In this document: piece after piece, positions 7,193 through 14,645 of the stretch
How positions within the stretch are numbered: the stretch's first letter is position 1
Layout of the letters: each line of letters starts with the position of its first letter
Assembly (NCBI RefSeq): GCF_938039205.1
Contig: NZ_CALHVM010000021.1
Location: 1 to 22,659, forward strand
DNA from: an uncultured Campylobacter sp.
GTDB lineage: Bacteria; Campylobacterota; Campylobacteria; Campylobacterales; Campylobacteraceae
Direction: 5' to 3'
Length of the DNA stretch: 22,659 bases
The notes under the pieces: generated by a model
Told to the model about the DNA's origin: nothing
Seen by the model: only the letters and a program-made list of their open reading frames with translations
Databases searched by the model: none
Position numbers and translations under genes: made by a program

Positions 7193-9802
7193 ATGGAAGA
7201 AAATCTACTCAATCAAAATCAAGATATCCAAGCCGTCGACATCGAAGAGTCGATAAAAACGAGCTACCTCGACTACTCGATGAGCGTCATCGTCGGTCGC
7301 GCCCTGCCTGATGTCAGAGACGGCCTAAAGCCCGTTCATAGACGTATCCTATACGCGATGAACAACCTAGGAGTCGGCAGTCGTAGCCCGTATATGAAAT
7401 CCGCGCGTATTGTTGGCGAGACTATGGGTAAATATCATCCACACGGCAATCTAGCCATCTACGATGCGCTCGTGCGTATGGCCCAGAAATTTTCCATGCG
7501 CTATCCGACCGTCGACGGCCAAGGAAACTTCGGCTCCATTGACGGCGACGGCGCAGCAGCAGAGCGTTATACCGAAGCTAGGATGACTAATCTCACCGAA
7601 GAAATTTTACGCGATATCGAAAAAGACACGGTTGATTTTATCCCAAACTACGACGACAGAGAGACCGAGCCCGACGTCCTACCTAGCCGCGTGCCGAATT
7701 TGCTGCTAAACGGCTCTAGCGGTATAGCAGTCGGTATGGCGACGAATATCCCGCCGCACAGCCTTGACGAACTAATCGACGGGCTTTTGCTCGTACTTGA
7801 AAATAAAAATGCGACGCTAGAAGAGGTGATGCAGTACATAAAAGGGCCGGATTTCCCGACGGGCGGTATAATATTTGGCAAAAAAGGCATCATCGAGGCC
7901 TACCGCACGGGACGCGGCCGCGTGAAACTACGCGCCAAAACCCACATCGAAAAAAAGCCGAACAAAGACGTCATCGTCGTAGACGAGCTGCCGTATCAGA
8001 CGAACAAAGCTCGCCTCATCGAGCAGATCGCCGAGCTGGTCAAAGAAAAACAGATCGAAGGCATCAGCGAAGTGCGCGACGAGTCCGATAAAGACGGCAT
8101 CCGCGTCGTCATCGAGCTAAAACGCGACGCGATGAGCGACATCGTGCTAAACAATCTCTTTAAATCCACGACGATGGAGAGCACGTTTGGCGTCATAATG
8201 CTTGCGATAAACAACAAAGAGCCGAAGGTATTTAACCTAATCGAGCTTTTGAAGCTATTTTTAAATCACAGAAAAACCGTCATCATCCGCCGCACGATAT
8301 TTGACCTGGAAAAAGCCAGAGCTAGAGCGCATATCTTAGAAGGCTTAAAAATCGCGCTGGATAACATCGACGAGGTGATCGAGCTCATCAAAAATAGCGC
8401 CGACACGCCGAGCGCTCGCGAGGGACTAGTGGCAAAATTCGGCCTTAGCGAGCTACAAGCAAACGCCATCCTAGATATGAGGCTAAGCAAGCTAACGGGT
8501 CTTGAGCGCGAAAAACTAGAGGCCGAGCTAGCCGAGCTGATGGCTGAGATCGCGCGCCTTGATGAAATTTTAAAGAGCGAAACCTTGCTAGAAAAACTAA
8601 TCAAAGACGAGCTACTTGAGATAAAAAATAAATTTAAAGTACCGCGCATCACCGAGATCGTGGACGACTACGACGATATCGACATCGAAGACCTCATCCC
8701 TAACGAAAATATGGTCGTAACCATCACGCACCGAGGCTACATCAAGCGCGTGCCAAGCAAGCAGTACGAGAAGCAAAAACGCGGCGGCAAGGGCAAGGTC
8801 GCGGTAACTACATACGACGACGACTTCATCGAGAGCTTCTTTACGAGCAACACTCACGATACGCTGATGTTCGTGACAGACCGCGGACAGCTCTACTGGC
8901 TCAAAGTCTATAAGATCCCCGAAGGAAGCCGCACGGCAAAAGGCAAAGCGGTAGTAAATCTCATCCAACTACAGCCCGACGAAAAGATCAAGGCGATCAT
9001 CCCGACGAATGATTTTGCCCAGAGTAAATCGCTCGCGTTTTTCACTAAAAACGGTATAGTAAAACGCACAAATTTGAGCGAATTTAAAAACATCCGCTCT
9101 ATCGGCGTGCGCGCTATCAGCCTAGACGAGAACGACGAGCTAGTAACGGCTCTAATAGTAGAAGGCGAAGAAGAGCCGATAAATCTAATCGACGAGCTTG
9201 GCGTAGAGACCGAGATAAACGAGATAGAGGCGATAGAAGCTCAGATCGACGAAGAAAATAGCGAGGAAAACGACGAGAACGCGGCCGAAGGAAGCGACGA
9301 TAGCGAAAAGATGCTATTTATCGTAACCAAAAAGGGAATGTGCCTCAAATTTAAACTCGGCAAAGTCCGCCAGATGGGCAGAACGGCTCGCGGCGTGACG
9401 GGTATTAAATTTAAAGAAGCAGGCGACGAGGTCGTAGGCGCAGCCGTCATCGAAAGCAACGAGCAAGAAGTGCTAAGCATATCTCAAAAAGGTATCGGCA
9501 AGCGCACGACCGCAGACGAATACCGCCTAACAAATCGCGGCGGCAAGGGCGTAATCTGCATGAAGCTAACTAATCGTACCGGCGATCTGATCGGCGTCGT
9601 AATGGTCGATGACGAACAAGATCTGATGGCTCTAACCTCAAGCGGCAAGATGATACGCGTCGATATGCAAAGCATCCGCAAAGCAGGCCGAAACACCAGC
9701 GGCGTCATCGTAGTAAACGTAGACGGCGACGACGTGGTTAGCATCGCTAAATGCCCTAAAGCCGAGGAAGACGGCGAAGATACGCTAGAAAATTTAGAAT
9801 GA
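7193..9802 (+). CDS. gyrA: DNA gyrase subunit A
   Basis: An 869-residue GyrA, the DNA-breaking and rejoining subunit of gyrase, which introduces negative supercoils. The catalytic tyrosine is Y126 in RYTEAR. The GyrA box, needed for wrapping DNA in the C-terminal beta-pinwheel, is QKRGGKG at 528-534. AAGGA stands just before the ATG. Two things are odd. First, the quinolone-binding helix reads YHPHGNLAIYD (81-91): N86 and L87 stand where E. coli has D82 and S83 and C. jejuni has D85 and T86, while the second hot-spot Asp (D91) is kept. Second, residues about 658-703 are a Glu/Asp/Asn-rich stretch inserted between blades of the pinwheel, absent from the H. pylori protein as I remember it. Position between the ComF-like gene and flgP matches C. 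jejuni (Cj1027c). Confidence 0.98.
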   Translation: MEENLLNQNQDIQAVDIEESIKTSYLDYSMSVIVGRALPDVRDGLKPVHRRILYAMNNLGVGSRSPYMKSARIVGETMGKYHPHGNLAIYDALVRMAQKFSMRYPTVDGQGNFGSIDGDGAAAERYTEARMTNLTEEILRDIEKDTVDFIPNYDDRETEPDVLPSRVPNLLLNGSSGIAVGMATNIPPHSLDELIDGLLLVLENKNATLEEVMQYIKGPDFPTGGIIFGKKGIIEAYRTGRGRVKLRAKTHIEKKPNKDVIVVDELPYQTNKARLIEQIAELVKEKQIEGISEVRDESDKDGIRVVIELKRDAMSDIVLNNLFKSTTMESTFGVIMLAINNKEPKVFNLIELLKLFLNHRKTVIIRRTIFDLEKARARAHILEGLKIALDNIDEVIELIKNSADTPSAREGLVAKFGLSELQANAILDMRLSKLTGLEREKLEAELAELMAEIARLDEILKSETLLEKLIKDELLEIKNKFKVPRITEIVDDYDDIDIEDLIPNENMVVTITHRGYIKRVPSKQYEKQKRGGKGKVAVTTYDDDFIESFFTSNTHDTLMFVTDRGQLYWLKVYKIPEGSRTAKGKAVVNLIQLQPDEKIKAIIPTNDFAQSKSLAFFTKNGIVKRTNLSEFKNIRSIGVRAISLDENDELVTALIVEGEEEPINLIDELGVETEINEIEAIEAQIDEENSEENDENAAEGSDDSEKMLFIVTKKGMCLKFKLGKVRQMGRTARGVTGIKFKEAGDEVVGAAVIESNEQEVLSISQKGIGKRTTADEYRLTNRGGKGVICMKLTNRTGDLIGVVMVDDEQDLMALTSSGKMIRVDMQSIRKAGRNTSGVIVVNVDGDDVVSIAKCPKAEEDGEDTLENLE

Positions 9803-9815
9803 ATTTAGTACTTTT

Positions 9816-9829
9816 GGAATACAATTTGC
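9816..9829 (+). promoter_or_regulatory. Sigma54 (RpoN) promoter of flgPQR
   Basis: TTGGAATACAATTTGCTA at 9814-9831 has the invariant GG (9816-9817) and GC (9828-9829) exactly ten bases apart, within a good match to the Campylobacter/Helicobacter form TTGGAAC-N-TTGCTT. Transcription would begin near 9841, about 35 bases before the flgP ATG. It begins 14 bases after the gyrA stop. The downstream operon encodes flagellar proteins and the sigma54 activator FlgR, which makes a chance match less likely. Confidence 0.75.
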
Positions 9830-9875
9830 TAGTAAATTTACAAACAAAAAAACAACTAAATTTAAAGGTTCAAGA

Positions 9876-10382
9876 ATGAAAAAAATTACATTCGCGGTTT
9901 TGGGCGCGGTAGCCTTTTTGACGAGCGGTTGCTCTTTTAATAACCCTTTTGCCTCCGACGACGCAACATCGGCAAAGCAAGACATCGTCATCCAAAAGGT
10001 CGATAAAGAAGACATCAGAAGCGTGATGAAACAAGAAAAGATGATATACGATATCGAACCGGCCGATGCGGTATTTGGCGCCGTGGGCGAGGGTATCGCT
10101 CCGACCAACACCGTCTCTCACGCCCAGTCTCTAGCACTAGCTAAACGCGCGGCCATCGCGGATGCGCACAGACAGCTAGCCGAGAAACTCTACGGAGTCA
10201 AGATAAACTCCAAAGATACGGTTAGAGACGCGATGCTTAGAGACTCGACCATCACGGCTCAAGTAGCAGGCCTCATTAAAAATGCTTCCATCGTCGAGCA
10301 CGACTTTAAAGACGGGCTATATCGCGTCAGAATGGAAATGAAAATAGACCAAAGCAAGTGGCAAGAAATTTTTGCTTACTGA
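9876..10382 (+). CDS. flgP: Flagellar basal-disk lipoprotein FlgP (LPP20 family)
   Basis: A 168-residue outer-membrane lipoprotein of the LPP20/FlgP family. The signal peptide MKKITFAVLGAVAFLTSGC ends in a lipobox with Cys19. The family core runs from about residue 70: AVGEGIAP, then LAKRAAIADAHRQLAEKLYG and VRDAMLRDSTITAQVAGLIK, ending with YRVRMEMKI. In C. jejuni FlgP forms the large basal disk that scaffolds the high-torque stator ring and is needed for motility. Length (about 170) matches. AAAGG lies ten bases before the ATG. The gene follows gyrA and a sigma54 site and overlaps flgQ by 25 bases. Identity is by family and by the gyrA-flgP-flgQ-flgR order. Confidence 0.9.
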   Translation: MKKITFAVLGAVAFLTSGCSFNNPFASDDATSAKQDIVIQKVDKEDIRSVMKQEKMIYDIEPADAVFGAVGEGIAPTNTVSHAQSLALAKRAAIADAHRQLAEKLYGVKINSKDTVRDAMLRDSTITAQVAGLIKNASIVEHDFKDGLYRVRMEMKIDQSKWQEIFAY

Positions 10383-10756
10383 TTGCCGCTGCGGCGCTTC
10401 TTTACGGCTCGGAGGAGTTTATCCTCTGGGCCAAAATCTCTACTAAAAATCACACCGTAGTTTACGACGATATCGCGCTTTCAAAGGCTATGGTTCTAAG
10501 CGAGCTAGAGTATGAGTATCTATGCGAAATAAACGCCTCCAAGCAGCCCGCGCAAAGCTCGATGGAGTTTTTAAATCTACATAAAAACGAGCTTTTCGAG
10601 TGCTTTTTGCCATACAAATTTAAGGTCGAAGACCGCTTCATTCAACGCAACAAAAATATGAACTCCGCAACCGACCTCACGCTGTTTCCCGTGCGTTTTA
10701 CGGTAAAATTTAAGCCCTCTTCGGCTATCATAAGCGTATTTAAAAACAAAGAGTAA
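10358..10756 (+). CDS. flgQ: Flagellar motility protein FlgQ
   Basis: A 132-residue protein between flgP and flgR, the place of FlgQ (Cj1025c), which in C. jejuni is needed for FlgP stability and motility. It opens with a signal peptide (MARNFCLLIAAAALLYGS), so it is exported; it has no lipobox. The mature part is charged with no motif I can name, and identity rests on gene order. The start is GTG 10358, inside the last 25 bases of flgP; there is no clear ribosome site, which suggests translational coupling. Its stop is three bases before the flgR ATG. Confidence 0.75.
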   Translation: MARNFCLLIAAAALLYGSEEFILWAKISTKNHTVVYDDIALSKAMVLSELEYEYLCEINASKQPAQSSMEFLNLHKNELFECFLPYKFKVEDRFIQRNKNMNSATDLTLFPVRFTVKFKPSSAIISVFKNKE

Positions 10757-10759
10757 AAG

Positions 10760-11929
10760 ATGAACATCGTAATAGTAGAAGATGACATAAACATGCGCAA
10801 GTCCCTAGAGATCGCGCTTGGCGAATACGAAGATCTAAAAATCAAAAGCTATAAAAGCGCCGTCGAGGCGCTTAAGAAAATGGGCGAGGACGTCGATCTC
10901 ATCATCACCGATATCAACATGCCTCAGATGGACGGACTGGAGTTCATCAAGCGCCTGGAGGGCAAATTTGACGTCATCATAATGACTGGCAACGCAACGC
11001 TAAACAAAGCCATCGAGAGCGTGCGCCTTGGCGTCAAGGATTTTCTAACAAAGCCATTTGACGCGCAAACGCTGTATGAGGCGATAAAAAGGGTCGAAAT
11101 TTTACGCCGCAAACTGCCAGCTGCGAGCTTAAAAGCCGTACAAGGTGGGTCAAATTTACAGGCTGATTCGACCGATTTTGTCGCTAGCTCACCCGCGCTT
11201 GCCAATGCACTAAATTTAGCCTCTCGAGTCGCAAAAACGGACGCTTCGGCGATGCTAATGGGCGAAAGCGGCGTAGGCAAGGAGCTATTTGCTAAATTTA
11301 TCCACAAAAACTCGCCGCGCAAGGACGGCCCGTTTATCGCGATAAACATGGCCGCGATCCCAGAAAATTTGATAGAAAGCGAGCTTTTCGGCTTTGAAAA
11401 GGGCGCATTTACCGACGCCTCAGCCATGAAAAAGGGACAGTTTGAGCTAGCAAGCGGCGGTACGCTGTTTTTAGACGAGATCGGCGAGATGCCGCTAAAT
11501 CTACAGCCAAAACTCCTGCGCGCGATCCAAGAGCGCGAAATTACGCGCCTTGGCGCCACAAAGAGCGTCAAAATCGACGTTCGTATCGTATCCGCGACGA
11601 ACGCGAATCTGCCCGCGATGATTAGCGAGGGTAAATTTAGAGAGGATCTGTTTTACCGCCTAAACACCGTGCCAGTCGCCATCCCGCCGCTAAGAGAGCG
11701 CAAAGAGGAGATCTTGCCTATCGCCGAGCGATTTTTAAAGCAAAGCTGCGAAGAGTTTAGCCTCGGCGCAAAAAGCTTTTCCGAAGCGGCTGTAAAGGAG
11801 CTAGAAAACTACGATTTCCCGGGCAATATCCGCGAACTTATCTCCGTCGTACAACGAGCAGCGATTCTTAGCGAAGGCGAGGAAATACAACCGGGCGACC
11901 TTTTTTTGCAGGCTCGCAGCAGAAAATAG
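10760..11929 (+). CDS. flgR: Sigma54-dependent flagellar response regulator FlgR
   Basis: A 389-residue NtrC-type activator that, once phosphorylated by the kinase FlgS, drives sigma54 promoters of rod, hook and minor flagellin genes. The receiver domain (1-120) has D8-D9, phospho-acceptor D51, T76 and K98. The AAA+ domain (about 140-375) has Walker A GESGVGK (168-174), Walker B GGTLFLDE and the arginine-finger region FREDLFYRL. The sigma54-contact loop is GAFTDA (215-220), where most activators have GAFTGA. The protein ends straight after the AAA+ lid, so there is no Fis-type DNA-binding domain, as in H. pylori FlgR; C. jejuni FlgR is longer (about 433). A T7 run lies at 11901-11907, close to the end. 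It starts three bases after flgQ, with AAAGAG upstream. Confidence 0.93.
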   Translation: MNIVIVEDDINMRKSLEIALGEYEDLKIKSYKSAVEALKKMGEDVDLIITDINMPQMDGLEFIKRLEGKFDVIIMTGNATLNKAIESVRLGVKDFLTKPFDAQTLYEAIKRVEILRRKLPAASLKAVQGGSNLQADSTDFVASSPALANALNLASRVAKTDASAMLMGESGVGKELFAKFIHKNSPRKDGPFIAINMAAIPENLIESELFGFEKGAFTDASAMKKGQFELASGGTLFLDEIGEMPLNLQPKLLRAIQEREITRLGATKSVKIDVRIVSATNANLPAMISEGKFREDLFYRLNTVPVAIPPLRERKEEILPIAERFLKQSCEEFSLGAKSFSEAAVKELENYDFPGNIRELISVVQRAAILSEGEEIQPGDLFLQARSRK

Positions 11930-12251
11930 CTTAAATTTAAGCTTTACGCGAGTAAAATAAGCAGGATTTTAGTTTAAATTTAGCCGGCCGAGACGGCGAC
12001 GCTGAAAATGCGACGTACGACTCGTCAAATTTGGGCGGTAAATTTGAATCTGAAAGAAGTTAAATTTAACCGCAAATTCGAGTTAAATTTAATGGGCAAG
12101 AGCGGTTGCGATTAGCTTTATGTCAAAACCTAAATTTAGTCCGTGAAGTCCGATAAATCTTTAACGTTGTGTCAAGCCAAATAGGCTTGTCGCAGGGCGG
12201 CTTTGCTGACCGAGAAGTTAAAAGAAAGCCAAAAATAAAAAGGAGCCAAAA
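11930..12251 (+). other. Gap between flgR and asd, with a degenerate repeat copy
   Basis: No gene is visible in this 322-base gap. It holds many AAATTT hexamers and, at about 11976-12011, a weak copy of the 52-base repeat: the blocks GGCCGAGAC and GAAAATGC are kept in order, with an AAATTT in front. A small stem-loop CAAGCC-AAATA-GGCTTG lies at 12173-12189 in the asd leader. No good terminator for flgR and no convincing promoter for asd were found; the asd ribosome site AAGGAG lies at 12240-12245. Confidence 0.5.
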
Positions 12252-13277
12252 ATGAGAAAATTTAACGTTGCCGTCGTAGGTGCAACCGGCGCAGTCGGAG
12301 AGGAGCTTTTCCGCGTTATGGAGGAGGTGGATTTCCCGGTGGGCGAGCTACTACCGCTAGCAAGCGCGAAAAGTGCGGGCACCCAAATAGAGTTTAAAGG
12401 CAAAAATCACAAAGTTGTGGAGCTCACCGAAACCATTTTTGATGAGCACGAGATCGACATAGCATTTTTTAGCGCGGGTGGATCTGTGTCCGAAAAATAC
12501 GCTAAATTTGCAGCCGCCAGCGGCGCCGTAGTGATCGACAACACCAGCCATTTTAGGATGGACGCGGACGTGCCGCTAGTCGTACCCGAGTGCAACCCGC
12601 AGGACATCGCGCAGTGGAAAACCCGCGGCATCATCGCCAACCCAAACTGCTCGACCATCCAAATGGTGCAAATTTTAAAACCGCTAGACGATGCGTACGG
12701 CATCAACCGCGTGGACGTCTCGACCTATCAGGCGGCTTCGGGCGCGGGCAAAGAGGGCATGGAGGAGCTAGTCATGCAGCTACAAAAGTTTTTCGAGTTT
12801 AAGCTCGACGAGTGCGAGCCGAAGGTCTTCGCGCATCAGCTAGCCTTTAACGTCATCCCGCACATCGACGTATTTTTAGACAACGACTACACTAAAGAGG
12901 AGATGAAAATGGTCAATGAGACCCAAAAAATCCTCCACAAAAATATGGAAGTGAGCGCAACATGCGTGCGCGTGCCGGTGCTTCGCAGCCACTCCGAGGC
13001 CATTACGATTCACTTTGATAGAGACGTGGACGCCGCAGCTGCGCGCGAAATCCTGCGCAAGGCGCCTAGCATCGTGGTCGTAGATGAGCCCACCGCGAAA
13101 AAATACCCGATGCCAAGCATCTCAAGCGACACCAACGAGACCTACGTCGGACGCATCCGCACGGACAACTACCGCAAAAACATCCTGCATCTATGGTGCA
13201 GTGCCGACCAGATCCGCGTGGGAGCGGCGACCAATGCCGTAAGAATCGCGCAAAAATGGATAGAGATGCAGGAGTAG
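12252..13277 (+). CDS. asd: Aspartate-semialdehyde dehydrogenase
   Basis: A 341-residue Asd, which reduces aspartyl phosphate to aspartate semialdehyde with NADPH, the branch point to lysine/diaminopimelate, threonine and methionine. The NADP-binding loop GATGAVGEEL is at residues 10-19. The catalytic cysteine is C133 in NPNCSTIQM. The substrate Arg and general-base His are R245 and H247 in VLRSHSEA. Length is normal for the family (about 335-345). A strong AAGGAG precedes the ATG. It follows flgR as in C. jejuni (Cj1023c) but is separated by a 322-base gap, so it may have its own transcript. A strong hairpin follows the gene. Confidence 0.97.
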   Translation: MRKFNVAVVGATGAVGEELFRVMEEVDFPVGELLPLASAKSAGTQIEFKGKNHKVVELTETIFDEHEIDIAFFSAGGSVSEKYAKFAAASGAVVIDNTSHFRMDADVPLVVPECNPQDIAQWKTRGIIANPNCSTIQMVQILKPLDDAYGINRVDVSTYQAASGAGKEGMEELVMQLQKFFEFKLDECEPKVFAHQLAFNVIPHIDVFLDNDYTKEEMKMVNETQKILHKNMEVSATCVRVPVLRSHSEAITIHFDRDVDAAAAREILRKAPSIVVVDEPTAKKYPMPSISSDTNETYVGRIRTDNYRKNILHLWCSADQIRVGAATNAVRIAQKWIEMQE

Positions 13278-13293
13278 CCTGCCCGCATTTTTT

Positions 13294-13340
13294 AATTTTG
13301 CCGAATTTACGCTTTGGTTTGGCGTAGATTCGGCAAAATT
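13294..13340 (+). terminator. Long hairpin terminator after asd
   Basis: A 19-bp stem (13294-13312 with 13322-13340) broken by a single G-T pair, around a nine-base loop. The core GCCGAATTTACGC pairs with GCGTAGATTCGGC; T-rich flanks lie on both sides. It starts 17 bases after the asd stop. The trailing T-run on the plus strand is short, so strength is uncertain. Confidence 0.65.
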
Positions 13341-13590
13341 TTACTCGCTTTAAATTTTCTAGCTTTGTGTTTAAATTTGACGCATAAATTTATCCGTATC
13401 TTTACAGTGCAAACTTTAGAGTTAAATTTGTAAAGTCAAATTTGACGAACTCAAATTTGACTCAATTCACCAAACCGAGTAACACTCGCAAAAACTGTTT
13501 TATAAAACACCACAAAACTCAAATTTAACTCGCTCAACAACCACCCAAGCCGCACGCGCCGACTCAAATCCACGTCCTAGCTTTAAGGAA
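13341..13590 (+). other. Gap rich in AAATTT before the UPF0114 gene
   Basis: No gene is visible. By hand count the 356-base gap 13278-13633 contains seven AAATTT hexamers, against well under one expected from base composition; several are in the longer form TCAAATTTGA. Near the right end TATAAA at 13596-13601 may be the promoter of the next gene. Nothing else could be supported. Confidence 0.5.
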
Positions 13591-13595
13591 AATAT

Positions 13596-13601
13596 TATAA
13601 A
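13596..13601 (+). promoter_or_regulatory. Candidate -10 box for the UPF0114 gene
   Basis: TATTATAAAATAC contains a TATAAA box about 33 bases before the ATG at 13634. It is close to TATAAT, but the upstream region is only weakly T-rich. Confidence 0.4.
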
Positions 13602-13633
13602 ATACGCGTTTTATTTTTAAACAAAGGAAATTA

Positions 13634-14137
13634 ATGCGTAAAGCTTTTGAAAAAATCCTGCTCTTTAGCAACAACTTCACGCTGCTTCCCGTGGTCTTTG
13701 GCTTGCTTGGCGCAATCGTACTTTTCGTTATCGCCAGCTACGACGTAGGCAAGGTTCTCGTCGCCGTTTATCACTACTTTTTCGGCGATTTTCACCCCGA
13801 AAACTTCCACTCCGACGTCGTCGGTGAGATCGTTGGAGCGATCGACCTTTATCTCATGGCACTCGTGCTTTACATCTTTAGCTTCGGTATTTATGAACTG
13901 TTTATCTCCGAGATCGAGGAGCTTAAGAAGTCCAAGCAGAGCAAAGTCCTCGAGGTGCACTCGCTCGACGAGCTCAAGGATAAACTGGGCAAAGTTATCA
14001 TCATGGTGCTTATCGTTAACTTTTTCCAGCGCATTTTACACGCAAATTTCACCACTCCGCTTGAGATGACCTATCTCGCGGCCTCGATTTTGGCGCTTTG
14101 TTTGGGACTTTATTTCCTGCACAAAGGCGAACACTGA
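13634..14137 (+). CDS. UPF0114 family membrane protein (YqhA-like)
   Basis: A 167-residue inner-membrane protein of the UPF0114/YqhA family. Four membrane segments are visible, at about 14-36, 72-94, 119-137 and 146-162. The family pattern LYLMALVLYIFSFGIYELF follows the second loop and is followed by a charged Lys/Glu segment. The role of the family is not known. AAGGAA precedes the ATG by four bases. In C. jejuni the gene after asd (Cj1022c) is an integral membrane protein, in keeping with this one. A clear terminator follows nine bases after the stop, and a separate promoter is likely, so it appears to be a single-gene transcript. Confidence 0.85.
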   Translation: MRKAFEKILLFSNNFTLLPVVFGLLGAIVLFVIASYDVGKVLVAVYHYFFGDFHPENFHSDVVGEIVGAIDLYLMALVLYIFSFGIYELFISEIEELKKSKQSKVLEVHSLDELKDKLGKVIIMVLIVNFFQRILHANFTTPLEMTYLAASILALCLGLYFLHKGEH

Positions 14138-14145
14138 GGCCTTTT

Positions 14146-14172
14146 GCGAGCCTGGCTTCGGGCTCGCTTTTT
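14146..14172 (+). terminator. Rho-independent terminator after the UPF0114 gene
   Basis: GCGAGCC (14146-14152) and GGCTCGC (14161-14167) form a perfect GC-rich 7-bp stem with an eight-base loop, followed directly by TTTTT. It is nine bases beyond the stop codon. Confidence 0.88.
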
Positions 14173-14565
14173 AAATTTCGATTCAAATTTTACCGCCGTG
14201 CCGCATGTGAATAACTCTTGGATTTTACCTTTTTGCATTAAGTTTCATTCCAAAATTTCCTAAAATTTAAAGCTATATAAATTTAAGTTCTATTTTAGCG
14301 ACAAATGCCGATTTTATGGGCTTTTGGGGTTAAATTTAAGATTACAAAATTAGCCGGAATAATATAAATTATTTCATTTTTCACTCCGTGAAAAAAACGT
14401 GAAAAGTTACGTTTAATTTCGGTCTTTTTTGAGCAAATTTGACGCGATCAAATTTGAGCGGCACGACCCGCATCTTTACGGGATGAATCGCTTAAATATA
14501 AATTGATTTAAGGTTGAGAGTCTTAAATAAAGAGTTAAATTTGACGCTTAAAGATAGGTATAAAT
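14173..14565. other. Long gap without a recognised gene
   Basis: This gap of nearly 400 bases between two convergent terminators holds no credible gene; the longest ATG frame seen is about 20 codons and has no ribosome site. It has a small perfect hairpin TTTTTCAC-TCC-GTGAAAAA (14377-14395) and a nested stem, GCGAT (14444-14448) with ATCGC (14487-14491), enclosing CCCG (14467-14470) with CGGG (14479-14482). The string CAAATTTGA plus GACCCGCA at 14449-14472 resembles the 52-base repeat. Confidence 0.45.
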
Positions 14566-14598
14566 TTAAAAACGGCGCAGACTAGTCGCATACGCCGT
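14566..14598 (-). terminator. Rho-independent terminator after prs
   Basis: On the minus strand ACGGCG and CGCCGT (complement of 14598-14593 and 14577-14572) form the base of a stem. A self-complementary GACTAGTC lies in the loop region, so the hairpin can extend. A TTTTTAAATTT run follows. It begins about 47 bases after the prs stop. Confidence 0.65.
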
Positions 14599-14645
14599 CA
14601 AGGGGTAAAATTAATCAAAACCAGCGACCAAAGCGCCGCCTAAAA

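Noticed and set aside
11928..11943. Perfect 16-base palindrome AGCTTAAATTTAAGCT overlapping the flgR stop.
   Set aside because: It has no loop, low GC and no T-run, so it is a poor terminator; with AAATTT so common here, such palindromes can arise by chance. It could be an operator, but nothing else supports that.
14377..14395. TTTTTCAC-TCC-GTGAAAAA hairpin as a terminator.
   Set aside because: Mostly A-T pairs and not next to a gene end; better terminators lie at 14146-14172 and 14566-14598.
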